Positions 42,489 to 50,784 of a stretch of 64,000 bases of DNA are shown piece by piece. Within the stretch, counting starts at the first letter, position 1. Each line of letters opens with the position of its first letter. The DNA is taken from assembly GCF_038002345.1 (NCBI RefSeq), contig NZ_JBBOCJ010000001.1:4712001-4776000 (forward strand). The letters are read 5' to 3'. A program made the position numbers and the translations under genes. The notes below the pieces were generated by a model. It was not told the origin of the DNA. It saw nothing but the letters and a program-made list of their open reading frames with translations, and did not search any database. The DNA comes from Paenibacillus sp. FSL M7-0420. GTDB taxonomy: Bacteria; Bacillota; Bacilli; Paenibacillales; Paenibacillaceae.

Positions 42489-44255
42489 TTAGTAGAGCGG
42501 GCCAAAGTTGCGGCAGGCTCTGTAATCGGCACTCTCCAGATTCTCTGTGCCGAACAGCGACCAGACGCGCGGGCGGAAAATCCGTGATTCTTCCACGTTA
42601 TGCATGCTGACCGGAATCCGCAGGATCGAGGCCAGCGTAATGAGATCCGCACCGATATGCCCGTAGCTGATCGCCCCGTGATTAGCGCCCCAATTGTTCA
42701 TCACATCGTAGACAGACTGGAAGGAGCCCTGGCCGGTCAGCTTCGGGGCGAACCAGGTTGTCGGCCAAGTAGGGTCCGTTCTCTGATCTAGCGTGTCATG
42801 CACCTCTCCCGGCAGCTCCACTGTGTAGCCTTCCACCAGCTGCAGTACAGGTCCCAGACCCTTGACCAGATTGAGCCGGGCCATGGTGACCGGCATACCG
42901 CCACGAGTCAGGTAATCCGTCGAGAAGCCGCCTCCCCGGAAATATTCCTGGGAAGCCGGACGGAACTGGGTCTGCGCGATACAGGCCGCCGCCTCTTCAT
43001 CCGTGATGTCCCAGAACGGCTTGATCGCCGGCTTGCCGTCAATACTCTGCTCGCCGGTGCCGTCCAGCGCTGCCGAGCCGGAATTAATCAGATGCAGCAG
43101 GCCGCCTTCCGCTGCTCCCTCCAGCTCATACCCGGTCACACGCTTCACGGCAGCCGGACTCCAGAAGGTGCGCACATCAGCAAAGATCTGCGCCGTATTC
43201 GTCAGCAGGTAATTGAACAGCATCGTCACCCCGTTCAGGCTGTCATTCTCAGTGGCGACGATATAAGGCGCCCGTCTGCCGTTCCAGTCGAACGAGGAGT
43301 TCATAATCGTCTCCATGAAGTCGCCGTTAGGGAAGTGATCGGTCCATTGCCGCTGGCCCTGGAAGCCGCCCAGCAGGGCATTGTGACCACTCGCTTCTTC
43401 TTCGAAGCCAAGCTTTGCAAGCTGCGGATTGCCGGTCATGAGATCACGGGCAATCAGCGTCATTTTGACAACTGTCTCCCACTGCTCTTCCTTAACGTCC
43501 TCACTGAGCTGCAGATGCTGCGGGTTATTATCCGCCCCCACACGGCAGTTATCCTTCACCCAGGCCAGCGCCCGCGTGAACTCCTCGGGATCATAGATCC
43601 CTTCCTCAAATCTGCGTACAAATTCGGACATATCGATATATTCATTGCGCATGCCGAGATATTCCTGGAAGAACTGCTCGTTCACAATGGAACCGGCGAT
43701 TCCCATAGACACGGAGCCCATCGACAGATAGGACTTCCCTTTCATCAGAGCAGCCGCCAGCGCAGACTTCGCGAACTGCAGCAGCTTCACCTGCACATCC
43801 GCCGGGATCTCCTCGCTGCTGGATTCCTGGACATCCTCTCCGTAGATGCCGAAGGCAGGAATGCCTTTTTGCGCATAAGCAGACAGAACTGCCGCCAGAT
43901 ATACCGCCCCGGGGCGCTCCGTTCCGTTGAAACCCCATACCGCATGCGGGATTGTCGCATCCATATCCATCGTTTCCGATCCGTAGCACCAGCACGGGGT
44001 GACTGTAATGGATACGCCCACACCTGCACCCGCGAACTTCTGCGCCGCCGCCGCAGCCTCCTTCACACCGCCAATAGTAGAATCGGCAATGATACATTCC
44101 ACCTGAGAGCCATCAGGATACCTTACATTCTCCTGCAAAAATGCCGCCACGCGCTGCGCCATGCCCATCGTCTGCGCCTCCAGCGATTCGCGCACTCCGC
44201 GTCTTCTGCCGTCAATCGTCGGCCGGATTCCAATCTTCGGATAATTTGCTGTCAC
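42489..44255 (-). CDS. fucI: L-fucose isomerase FucI
   Basis: A 588-residue isomerase converting L-fucose to L-fuculose with Mn2+. It has [22 protein letters not shown] at the N-terminus, [34 protein letters not shown], then [24 protein letters not shown] with metal-binding Glu and Asp, and [17 protein letters not shown] with the metal-binding His. Length and motifs fit FucI; it is not the shorter L-rhamnose isomerase. The start is GTG at 44255 behind GGGGAGGAA. It is the first gene of the fuc operon, divergent from a DeoR regulator, with a cre-like site upstream. Confidence 0.96.
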   Translation of the reverse strand: MTANYPKIGIRPTIDGRRRGVRESLEAQTMGMAQRVAAFLQENVRYPDGSQVECIIADSTIGGVKEAAAAAQKFAGAGVGVSITVTPCWCYGSETMDMDATIPHAVWGFNGTERPGAVYLAAVLSAYAQKGIPAFGIYGEDVQESSSEEIPADVQVKLLQFAKSALAAALMKGKSYLSMGSVSMGIAGSIVNEQFFQEYLGMRNEYIDMSEFVRRFEEGIYDPEEFTRALAWVKDNCRVGADNNPQHLQLSEDVKEEQWETVVKMTLIARDLMTGNPQLAKLGFEEEASGHNALLGGFQGQRQWTDHFPNGDFMETIMNSSFDWNGRRAPYIVATENDSLNGVTMLFNYLLTNTAQIFADVRTFWSPAAVKRVTGYELEGAAEGGLLHLINSGSAALDGTGEQSIDGKPAIKPFWDITDEEAAACIAQTQFRPASQEYFRGGGFSTDYLTRGGMPVTMARLNLVKGLGPVLQLVEGYTVELPGEVHDTLDQRTDPTWPTTWFAPKLTGQGSFQSVYDVMNNWGANHGAISYGHIGADLITLASILRIPVSMHNVEESRIFRPRVWSLFGTENLESADYRACRNFGPLY

Positions 44256-44322
44256 TGCTGTTCCTCCCCCAAATCGTTAGTTGATAGTATGAGAACATTA
44301 CACTGGAGCTATAGCTCCGATT

Positions 44323-44336
44323 AGTAAGCGCTACCA
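44323..44336 (-). promoter_or_regulatory. Candidate cre (catabolite response element) upstream of fucI
   Basis: AGTAAGCGCTACCA matches the CcpA site model TGTAAGCGCTTTCA at 11 of 14 positions and lies 68 bases upstream of the fucI start. CcpA control would be expected for a secondary sugar operon. Confidence 0.5.
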
Positions 44337-44434
44337 AATACAGCCTCTGCGGTCTGCACCCTTTTGTCTTTTGCCGCCGACTAATCCATTTCCTCTACAT
44401 CATAGAATCACTTACCTGTAAAGTCAACACTATT

Positions 44435-44511
44435 CCACACTTTAAATTTGGTTTTTGTGTGGTTTTATGTGATATAATTTCAATGAACTGTGGAATTGTT
44501 TGTGATTGTGG
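44435..44511 (+). promoter_or_regulatory. Promoter and repeated TGTGG/TGTGAT motifs upstream of the fuc regulator
   Basis: CCACAC (44435-44440) and GTGTGG (44457-44462) form an inverted repeat. Downstream, TGTGG...TGTGAT occurs as two direct units (44458-44473 and 44489-44506) followed by a third TGTGG (44507-44511). A perfect TATAAT is at 44473-44478, between them. The arrangement suggests operators of the DeoR regulator that starts at 44578. The rest of the 322-base divergent region holds the cre-like site. Confidence 0.45.
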
Positions 44512-44577
44512 GATTTATGTTAGGCAGCAGATTATAGTAAACTGTATACAACTACATAACGTAAGGGTGGGCATGAT

Positions 44578-45351
44578 ATGAAGGCTTTTGAACGGCGGGA
44601 TCTGGTCATTAATGAGCTCTACAGGCATAAGAAGGTTCACGTTGCGGATCTGGCGCAGAAATTCGGTGTATCGGAGGAGACGATCCGGCGCGATCTCGAC
44701 CGGCTGGACAAGGAGGGCATTGCCAAGAAGAATTACGGCGGGGCGATTCTGAACGTCCACACCAACGAGGACCCTTCCTACTCGCACAGGCATCAGGTCA
44801 ACATTGAAGCGAAGCGGATGATTGCGGCAAGGCTGCTGGAGCTGATTAATGACGGGGACAGTGTGATGACGGACACCAGCACAACGGCTTTTGAAGGCTT
44901 GCGGAGAATCGTCGAGGACAAAAAAAATCTGACCATCATCACCAATTCCCTGGCGGTATTGTCAGAATTCCAGCATTCCGGGCAAAAGCTCATCTCCACG
45001 GGGGGCCTGCTTGGGCCGGAGACCAGCTCTTTCGTAGGGCCTACGGCCTCGCAGACCATCCTGAAATATAATGTGGATGTGGCTATTTTCAGCTGCAAGG
45101 CACTCTCCATGAACGGCGGACTCTGTGATTCCAACGAGGCGGAGACCGAGCTTAAGGTGCTGATGCAGCAGCAGGCGAGCAAGGTGGTCCTTCTGGCTGA
45201 CCATTCCAAGTTCGACCGGATCGCCTTCATCCGGCTGTTCAGCTTCGACAAGGTCGATTATATCGTCACCGATCAGCGGCCGTCTGAGGAATGGATCGAG
45301 TTCCTTGCCAAGTATCAGGTCTCCCTGCTCTACCCTGCGGATTCACAATAA
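44578..45351 (+). CDS. DeoR-family regulator of the fucose operon
   Basis: A 257-residue regulator. The HTH is VHVADLAQKFGVSEETIRRDLDRLDKEGIAKKNYGGAI; the sensor domain contains NDGDSVMTDTSTTAFEGLRRI, LTIITNSLAVLSEF, GPTASQTILKYNVDVAIFSC and KVVLLADHSKFDRIAF. Phosphorylated sugars are the usual effectors; fuculose-1-phosphate is likely from the divergent fucI operon. ATG with AAGGGTGGG upstream. Confidence 0.9.
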   Translation: MKAFERRDLVINELYRHKKVHVADLAQKFGVSEETIRRDLDRLDKEGIAKKNYGGAILNVHTNEDPSYSHRHQVNIEAKRMIAARLLELINDGDSVMTDTSTTAFEGLRRIVEDKKNLTIITNSLAVLSEFQHSGQKLISTGGLLGPETSSFVGPTASQTILKYNVDVAIFSCKALSMNGGLCDSNEAETELKVLMQQQASKVVLLADHSKFDRIAFIRLFSFDKVDYIVTDQRPSEEWIEFLAKYQVSLLYPADSQ

Positions 45352-45354
45352 GTC

Positions 45355-46194
45355 TTAACGTTCACGCTTAAAAGCCTGCGCCGACACGTACACGAACCGT
45401 TCCGCTCTGGCCATCATATGGAACTTCTGCTCCGGGAAGTGGCGGTACAGGTAATCCACGAAATAGCCCGGATTCTCGGCGTTGCCGGCGAACAGGTCAT
45501 AATGCAGCGGAACCACGGTCTCAAAGCCTGAGGTCGCCGCAAACTCCGCCGCTTCCCGGTAATTCATATTGCCGACAATATTGCGGCTTCCCCGGTAATA
45601 GTCACGGCCGTTAATCGGCAGCAGCGCCAGATCGATCTTGCGGCTGCCTACCTCCTCAATCAGCTCAGGGAACAGCACGGTATCCCCGGCATGATAGAGC
45701 GTTACCCCGTTCAGCTCCAGAATGTAGCCGACATACTTGGGATTGCCCTGTTCATCGCGGTCCAGTTGCTCATGCGCCGCTGCCACCGGATATACCTTCA
45801 GGCCTTGTGCGGGCTCTGCTTCACTGGCAGGCAGGGCAGCGGTGAGGCGCTCCTTGCCAATGCCCAGCTCCTGCAGACGCTCCAGGCAGACCGCCGGAGC
45901 CATGAACTGCGCCTGCGGATTCAGTCCGGCAAGCACGGGCAGGGCCTCCTCATCCAGATGATCCGAGTGGTCGTGGGTAATCAGGCAGACCTCCATATTC
46001 TTAATATCTGCCGGTGCAACCGGCGGCGGGAAGCTGCGGTCCGGATTCGGTGATACATACGGGTCAATATATACGGTTACATCTGCGCCCTTGACAATAA
46101 CGCTGGCTTGTCCGAGGAACCAGACCGCCAGGCAGCCGTAAGGCACCTCGGTGCTGCGGATTTCTTCGATTAATTCTTGTCCTGCTAATGGCAT
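45355..46194 (-). CDS. Metallo-beta-lactamase-fold hydrolase (UlaG-like)
   Basis: A 279-residue MBL-fold protein. Metal-binding motif THDHSDHLDEEAL (HxHxDH), later LYHAGDTVLFPEL and FETVVPLHYDLF with the remaining His and Asp ligands. YVGYILELNGVTLYHAGD and the overall layout resemble UlaG (L-ascorbate-6-phosphate lactonase) and related sugar lactonases. The gene ends 3 bases after the convergent fuc regulator stop, with no space for a terminator between them. Start at 46194 has GAAGGGAG nine bases upstream. Substrate unproven. Confidence 0.85.
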   Translation of the reverse strand: MPLAGQELIEEIRSTEVPYGCLAVWFLGQASVIVKGADVTVYIDPYVSPNPDRSFPPPVAPADIKNMEVCLITHDHSDHLDEEALPVLAGLNPQAQFMAPAVCLERLQELGIGKERLTAALPASEAEPAQGLKVYPVAAAHEQLDRDEQGNPKYVGYILELNGVTLYHAGDTVLFPELIEEVGSRKIDLALLPINGRDYYRGSRNIVGNMNYREAAEFAATSGFETVVPLHYDLFAGNAENPGYFVDYLYRHFPEQKFHMMARAERFVYVSAQAFKRER

Positions 46195-46386
46195 AGCGGG
46201 TTGCTCCCTTCCTCTTCTATCGCTCATTCATCATGGCTGGCTCTTTCATCCCTGTTTAGTTTATACCCGCGAGAAGACAAATGGAAGCGCTTGTGATAAT
46301 CCCTGCTTGTTACCAATGCCATTTCATGGGTACAATTATTAGATAGTCTACTTCTATAATGGACAGGTAAAGGACAGGTGAAATGA

Positions 46387-48324
46387 ATGCAGAATTACGG
46401 ATTCGCAAGAGTCGCCGCCGCTTCCCCGGAGCTCCGGGTGGCCGACTGCGTATTCAATGCAGACCAGATAATTGAAGCCATCAATACAGCCAGCACCCAG
46501 GAGGTGGAGTACCTGGTACTCCCGGAGCTGTGCATCACCGGCTACAGCTGTGCGGACCTGTTCCTCCAGCCCCGGCTGCTGGAATCCGCGATGCAGGCGC
46601 TGCTGCGGATTACGGCGGCAACGGCAGAGCACCGGATGATTGTCATTGCCGGTCTGCCGGTCTCCATCAAAAGCCGGCTGTTTAACTGTGCCGCAGTCCT
46701 CCAGCAGGGCCGGATTCTCGGGATGGTGGTCAAGACCTGCATCCCCGGATACAGCGAATTCTATGAGCCGCGCTGGTTCGCAGGAGCCGAAGAGCTGGAG
46801 GTGTCCGAGCTGCGGATCGGCGGATCGGCGGTGCCGGTGGGCAATGATCTGATTTTTGCCTGCGAGAGTGACGGGAATCTGTCGTTCGGTGTGGAGATCT
46901 GCGAGGATCTCTGGGTGCCGGTGCCGCCAAGCAGCCTGCTGGCCCAGGCCGGGGCCACGCTGCTGTTCAACCCGTCGGCCAGCAACGAGCTGGTTGGCAA
47001 GGCGGATTACCGCCGCCAGCTGGTCGGCGGCCAGTCTGCCTCCTGTGTGGCCGGTTATGTCTATGCCAGCTGCAATACGGGCGAATCGACAACAGACGTT
47101 GTCTTCGGCGGACATTCGCTGATCGCGGAGAACGGCCAGCTGCTGGCCGAATCGGAACGCTTCACCCATGTGAGCCGGATGATTACCGCCGACATTGACC
47201 TGCCCCGGCTGCAGTATTCCCGCACCGTGATGGGCACGTTCCGGGCCGGCAAGGGCGGACGCAATTACCGCGAGATTCTCTACGCCACGCCGCTCAGCAG
47301 CGGCAAAGAGCGGGAGCTGAAGCGTTCTGTAGGCGTCAACCCGTTCGTGCCGGGCAATCCGCTCCAGCGGGACGAGCGCTGCCAGGAGATTCTCTCGATC
47401 CAGACCTCCGGTCTGATGAAGCGTATCCGCCACATCGGCACCAAGCAGGCTGTGATCGGCATCTCCGGCGGCCTCGACTCTACGCTTGCGCTGCTGGTTG
47501 CCGTGCGGGCTATGGAGCTGCTCGGGCGTCCGGCCAGCGATGTGCTGGCGGTCACGATGCCGGGCTTCGGCACGACCAGCCGCACGTACGACAACGCGGT
47601 AGGCTTGATCAAGGCACTCGGCGCCTCAATGAAGGTCGTTGACATCAAGGCGGCCTGCCTCCAGCACTTCCAGGACATCGGCCACGATCCGGAGGTGCAT
47701 GACCTGACTTACGAGAACGTCCAAGCCCGCGAGCGTACCCAGATTCTGATGGACCTTGCCAACAAGAACGGCGGGATTGTCATCGGCACGGGCGACCTGT
47801 CCGAGCTGGCGCTGGGCTGGTGTACCTATAACGGCGACCATATGTCGATGTACAGCGTGAATTCAGGCATTCCGAAGACGCTGATCCAGTATGTTGTCGC
47901 CTGGTATGCGGACCACGAAGCACACGAGACGGTGAGTAAGTATCTCTACAGCATTATCGAGACAGGAATCAGCCCGGAGCTGCTGCCGCCTTCGGCAACC
48001 GGAGAGATTGTCCAGCTGACCGAGAATATTCTGGGCCCTTACATTGTGCATGACTTCTTCCTGTATTACATGCTGCGTACAGGCGCTTCTCCCGGCAAAA
48101 TGCTCTATCTCGCCCAGCACGCCTTCGGCGGGGCTTATCCCAAGGAGCAGCTGACCGCCTGGCTGAAGGTGTTCATCACCCGCTTCTTCACCCAGCAGTT
48201 CAAGCGCTCCTGCCTGCCGGACGGACCGAAGGTCGGTACGGTCAGCCTCTCGCCGCGCGGCGACTGGCGCATGCCAAGCGATGCTTCCGCCGCGCTCTGG
48301 CTGCAGGAAATCGAAGAACTGTAG
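46387..48324 (+). CDS. nadE: Glutamine-dependent NAD+ synthetase NadE
   Basis: A 645-residue two-domain enzyme. The N-terminal nitrilase-type glutaminase (about 1-280) has catalytic Glu47 ([12 protein letters not shown]), Lys in [14 protein letters not shown] and Cys in [15 protein letters not shown]. The C-terminal synthetase (about 325-645) has the PP-loop [21 protein letters not shown] and [29 protein letters not shown]. It amidates nicotinic acid adenine dinucleotide to NAD+ using glutamine. It begins at ATG behind ACAGGTG and ends with a strong terminator. Confidence 0.97.
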   Translation: MQNYGFARVAAASPELRVADCVFNADQIIEAINTASTQEVEYLVLPELCITGYSCADLFLQPRLLESAMQALLRITAATAEHRMIVIAGLPVSIKSRLFNCAAVLQQGRILGMVVKTCIPGYSEFYEPRWFAGAEELEVSELRIGGSAVPVGNDLIFACESDGNLSFGVEICEDLWVPVPPSSLLAQAGATLLFNPSASNELVGKADYRRQLVGGQSASCVAGYVYASCNTGESTTDVVFGGHSLIAENGQLLAESERFTHVSRMITADIDLPRLQYSRTVMGTFRAGKGGRNYREILYATPLSSGKERELKRSVGVNPFVPGNPLQRDERCQEILSIQTSGLMKRIRHIGTKQAVIGISGGLDSTLALLVAVRAMELLGRPASDVLAVTMPGFGTTSRTYDNAVGLIKALGASMKVVDIKAACLQHFQDIGHDPEVHDLTYENVQARERTQILMDLANKNGGIVIGTGDLSELALGWCTYNGDHMSMYSVNSGIPKTLIQYVVAWYADHEAHETVSKYLYSIIETGISPELLPPSATGEIVQLTENILGPYIVHDFFLYYMLRTGASPGKMLYLAQHAFGGAYPKEQLTAWLKVFITRFFTQQFKRSCLPDGPKVGTVSLSPRGDWRMPSDASAALWLQEIEEL

Positions 48325-48357
48325 CTCCTGGCCGTTGCTACATGGCCGAAGACAAAT

Positions 48358-48403
48358 AGGCGTCCCCCATCATCACAGGATGATCAGGGACGCCTCTTTT
48401 TTT
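48358..48403 (+). terminator. Terminator of nadE
   Basis: AGGCGTCCC (48358-48366) pairs with GGGACGCCT (48387-48395), with inner ATCATC/GATGAT, followed by CTTTTTTTT. Confidence 0.9.
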
Positions 48404-48415
48404 CAGCAATCTGCT

Positions 48416-48844
48416 TCACTCGTACCTATTATCAAGAATCAAGACTTCATCGCTGCCGAACGGGGTCTGAATCGTTACCGTCTCTCCCGGACACGCCAGA
48501 ATCAGCCCTCTGCCCATGGGTGACCAGAGTGAGATGCAGAATTCATCCAGCTCCGCTTCACCGGGGATGACAATCCGGTACGGCTCATCAAGCGTCTCCT
48601 GGCCGATCCGCAACGACACCCGGGACCCGACCAGCACCATAGAACGCTGAAGCGCATCGCTGTCACCGGACAGAATCTGCTCCACCGTCTCCTGATAACG
48701 CTTGATCATCGCTTGAACCTCTGCCCGCTCAGCCGGAGACTCCCACGTTCCCCTGTCCAGAATGGAGAATTTATGCTCATCGAGATAGACCAGCTGCTGC
48801 ACCAGCTCCTCACGGAAGGAAACCGTTTTGAGACTATGGCTCAT
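48416..48844 (-). CDS. GreA/GreB-family elongation factor-like protein
   Basis: A 142-residue protein. Residues about 15-65 form an antiparallel coiled coil (REELVQQLVYLDEHKFSIL; ERAEVQAMIKRYQETVEQIL). Residues 75-140 form the GreA/B C-terminal FKBP-like domain (VLVGSRVSLRIGQETLDEPYRIVIPGEAELDEFCISLWSPMGRGLILACPGETVTIQTPFG), with the family's SPMGRAL-like SPMGRGL. Such proteins bind RNA polymerase at the secondary channel; the acidic tip residues of true GreA are not evident, so cleavage activity is uncertain. ATG at 48844 overlaps the end of a tiny upstream ORF; GTG at 48856 is an alternative start. Confidence 0.85.
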   Translation of the reverse strand: MSHSLKTVSFREELVQQLVYLDEHKFSILDRGTWESPAERAEVQAMIKRYQETVEQILSGDSDALQRSMVLVGSRVSLRIGQETLDEPYRIVIPGEAELDEFCISLWSPMGRGLILACPGETVTIQTPFGSDEVLILDNRYE

Positions 48845-48905
48845 AGTAGATTTCACCTACCTTCTTCATCAGGTCATGCTCGAAAATACGCTTGTTCCTG
48901 CTCAT
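48834..48905 (-). CDS. 23-residue ORF overlapping the start of the Gre-like gene
   Basis: From ATG at 48905 to TAG at 48834, preceded by GGAGG ten bases upstream. The peptide reads MSRNKRIFEHDL followed by MKKVGEIYYEP. It ends 11 bases inside the Gre-like gene in another frame, so ribosomes finishing it would meet the Gre start: a translational coupling or leader-peptide geometry. Its composition is protein-like rather than random. No homologue is recognised. Confidence 0.5.
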   Translation of the reverse strand: MSRNKRIFEHDLMKKVGEIYYEP

Positions 48906-49017
48906 AGCCCTCAGTCCTCCCATATAAGAAAATAGATCCCGCGCAGGGACCTATTCTCTATGATAGCATCTTTCTATGGAAAGACAATCTCATGTACAGG
49001 GAATGGACGGCAGCGGT

Positions 49018-49950
49018 TCAGTGCTTCACAGAAGGTGCAGATTTCCCGGATGCTTCGGCAGCGGACCGGCTGTACATATTCAGGTCCTGCAGCTTGATCA
49101 GCACCTTGCCGAACCGTCCGCCTTGGCGGACAACGACTTGCTGCTGCGGGTAGGCCGTGTGCAGATAATCCGTAACTGTCTTGCGGGTAGTCTCTCCCCC
49201 GTCCAGATGATGCAGCGGCAGCATCTCCATCACCTCTGCGGCTGCTGCTTCCAGTGATAGCTCCTTGCTTTTCGTTTCGCGGGTAATGATGGTCTCATAG
49301 GAATAGCCCTTCAAATATAATAATTGAGTCAGATAAGCCATATCCGAGGACTCTGCATGAACCTCCCGTCCCGTCAGCAGCGGCAATACTTCATTCATCA
49401 GGCTATGCTCCTGCACACCTGCCGAGGTGCTGATATAGCAATATTGCCGGGCACAGCTGATCACCTTCTCCGTGCTCTCCCAGTCGAAGACCGCCGGACA
49501 CATGGACACGAAGACCAGATCGAAGGCGTTCAGCCAGCCGCGTGCGGCAATGTCGATATTCTCGAACGCTTCATGCACCAGCTCCACCTGTCCCGGAGCG
49601 AATCCGGCAGTGTTCTTCAGGAACAGCTCCGCTAAGGGAACATTAGGCTCTACTGCTGTAACCTTGGCCCCCCGCTCGATAAAAGGAACCGTGAACCCGC
49701 CCGAAGCCGCCCCCACATCGAGCACAGTCAACCCGTTAAAATCCACGCCCTGGCCTTCCATCCAGCCGATAATCCGCTCGCTCCGGTCCCGCCCGGCACT
49801 GCTGAATACCTCTTCATTGAACACCTGCGCCTTATGATCGAAGCTCGTGTGCGGGTTCATGCCCATCGCCTTGAACTTGTTGGCCATTGCCTTGGGATCT
49901 TCCTTCCAGGCCTTCTCCCATACGCTTGCATCGAATAATCTGTTGCTCAT
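49018..49950 (-). CDS. Class I SAM-dependent methyltransferase
   Basis: A 310-residue methyltransferase. Motif I VLDVGAASGGFTVPFIERGAKVTAVEPN lies around residues 80-107, followed by FENIDIAARGWLNAFDLVFVSMCPAVFDWEST. The N-terminus (FDASVWEKAWKEDPKAMANKFKAMGMNPHTSFDHKAQVFNEEVFS) is typical of a Firmicute/archaeal group of uncharacterised methyltransferases found near corrinoid or metal genes. Substrate unknown. ATG at 49950 follows GAGAGG at 11 bases. Its promoter shares sequence with that of the neighbouring Rrf2 gene. Confidence 0.85.
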   Translation of the reverse strand: MSNRLFDASVWEKAWKEDPKAMANKFKAMGMNPHTSFDHKAQVFNEEVFSSAGRDRSERIIGWMEGQGVDFNGLTVLDVGAASGGFTVPFIERGAKVTAVEPNVPLAELFLKNTAGFAPGQVELVHEAFENIDIAARGWLNAFDLVFVSMCPAVFDWESTEKVISCARQYCYISTSAGVQEHSLMNEVLPLLTGREVHAESSDMAYLTQLLYLKGYSYETIITRETKSKELSLEAAAAEVMEMLPLHHLDGGETTRKTVTDYLHTAYPQQQVVVRQGGRFGKVLIKLQDLNMYSRSAAEASGKSAPSVKH

Positions 49951-50048
49951 CACTGAATCATCCTCTCGTGGATACATAATAATCTTAATGTAGGACTATT
50001 GGCTTTACGGACTTAACAGACTTTGAATATCTATAAAAACTCCTAAGT

Positions 50049-50090
50049 TGAAACGGATGTACCCTCCTTTAAAAGGACGGCTCCGTTTCA
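50049..50090 (-). repeat. GAAACGG/CCGTTTC nested palindrome, copy 2 (3' of Rrf2 gene)
   Basis: TGAAACGG (50049-50056) and CCGTTTCA (50083-50090) enclose CCTCCTTT/AAAGGACGG. Read on the minus strand it has the same order as copy 1 at 24199-24238, and it begins 3 bases after the Rrf2 stop codon. There is no T tract. Confidence 0.7.
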
Positions 50091-50093
50091 TAC

Positions 50094-50495
50094 TTAGTGG
50101 CACTGCCTCATTTTCTCAGCAAGCTCGGACATCATTTTGTTACGCAGATAGTCCTCCATCTGCCCTTCGGCCTTGACCATCTCCTGCTGGATCAGACACT
50201 CGCTGGGATGGTCCAGGGTGCAGTCAAACAGCGATGCAGTCCCTTCAATAGCATGGATGATATCCAGAAACGAGATTTCTTCCCCTTTGCGCCGCAGACG
50301 ATATCCGCCATTCGCCCCGGATGCAGATTCGATAAGCCCGGCCTTGACCAGCTTGGTCAGAATCTTGGATAAATACGTAGGCGATACATTCTGGCGCTCG
50401 GCTAGCTGCTGCACGCCCATCGGCTTATCAGGAGTGTGCGCCACCAGGAACAGCATCGTGTGCAGGGCGTAGTTCGTTGCTTTGGAGTATTTCAT
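50094..50495 (-). CDS. Rrf2-family transcriptional regulator (NsrR-like)
   Basis: A 133-residue protein with MKYSKATNYALHTMLFLV at the N-terminus, the winged HTH MGVQQLAERQNVSPTYLSKILTKLVKAGLIES and SGANGGYRLRRKGEEISFLDIIHAIEG, all standard for Rrf2. Cys92 and Cys100 (FDCTLDHPSECLI) occupy two positions of the NsrR/IscR iron-sulfur ligands, but the third expected near 106 is Met. A C-terminal Cys-His pair (RQCH) could substitute. It may sense NO, redox or thiol state. ATG with AAGGTGG upstream; the methyltransferase gene follows on the same strand after its own promoter. Confidence 0.9.
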   Translation of the reverse strand: MKYSKATNYALHTMLFLVAHTPDKPMGVQQLAERQNVSPTYLSKILTKLVKAGLIESASGANGGYRLRRKGEEISFLDIIHAIEGTASLFDCTLDHPSECLIQQEMVKAEGQMEDYLRNKMMSELAEKMRQCH

Positions 50496-50712
50496 GTCTT
50501 ATTCCACCTTACCTATGGACTATGTCCGCAATTACAGACTTCACTTGTCTATGATAACCCTTATGCGGAGGGAATGCAAGGGGCAGGAGAGGGGAGTGGG
50601 CGGAGAGATTGGGAGAAGAAACACAAGTGAACACAGCTTAGTTGTCCTTTAAGCAGCCAACCTACGTCCGCACCGGCACATTGTGTTCGCATTTTCCAGC
50701 ACAACAAGAACA

Positions 50713-50739
50713 CAGAGCCCCATAATCCATGAGGCTCTG
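50713..50739 (-). terminator. Probable terminator of the rhamnosidase gene
   Basis: CAGAGCC (50713-50719) pairs with GGCTCTG (50733-50739); on the minus strand TGTTCTTG follows, a weak T tract. The rest of the 289-base gap before the Rrf2 gene shows nothing notable. Confidence 0.5.
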
Positions 50740-50784
50740 CAACGCAGCATTATCTGTGGCTGATATGCCCCGTCTACACTCTGC

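Noticed and set aside
42798..44324. Long open frame opposite fucI (508 codons)
   Set aside because: Shadow of fucI; no domain features, and it would run through the fuc promoter region.
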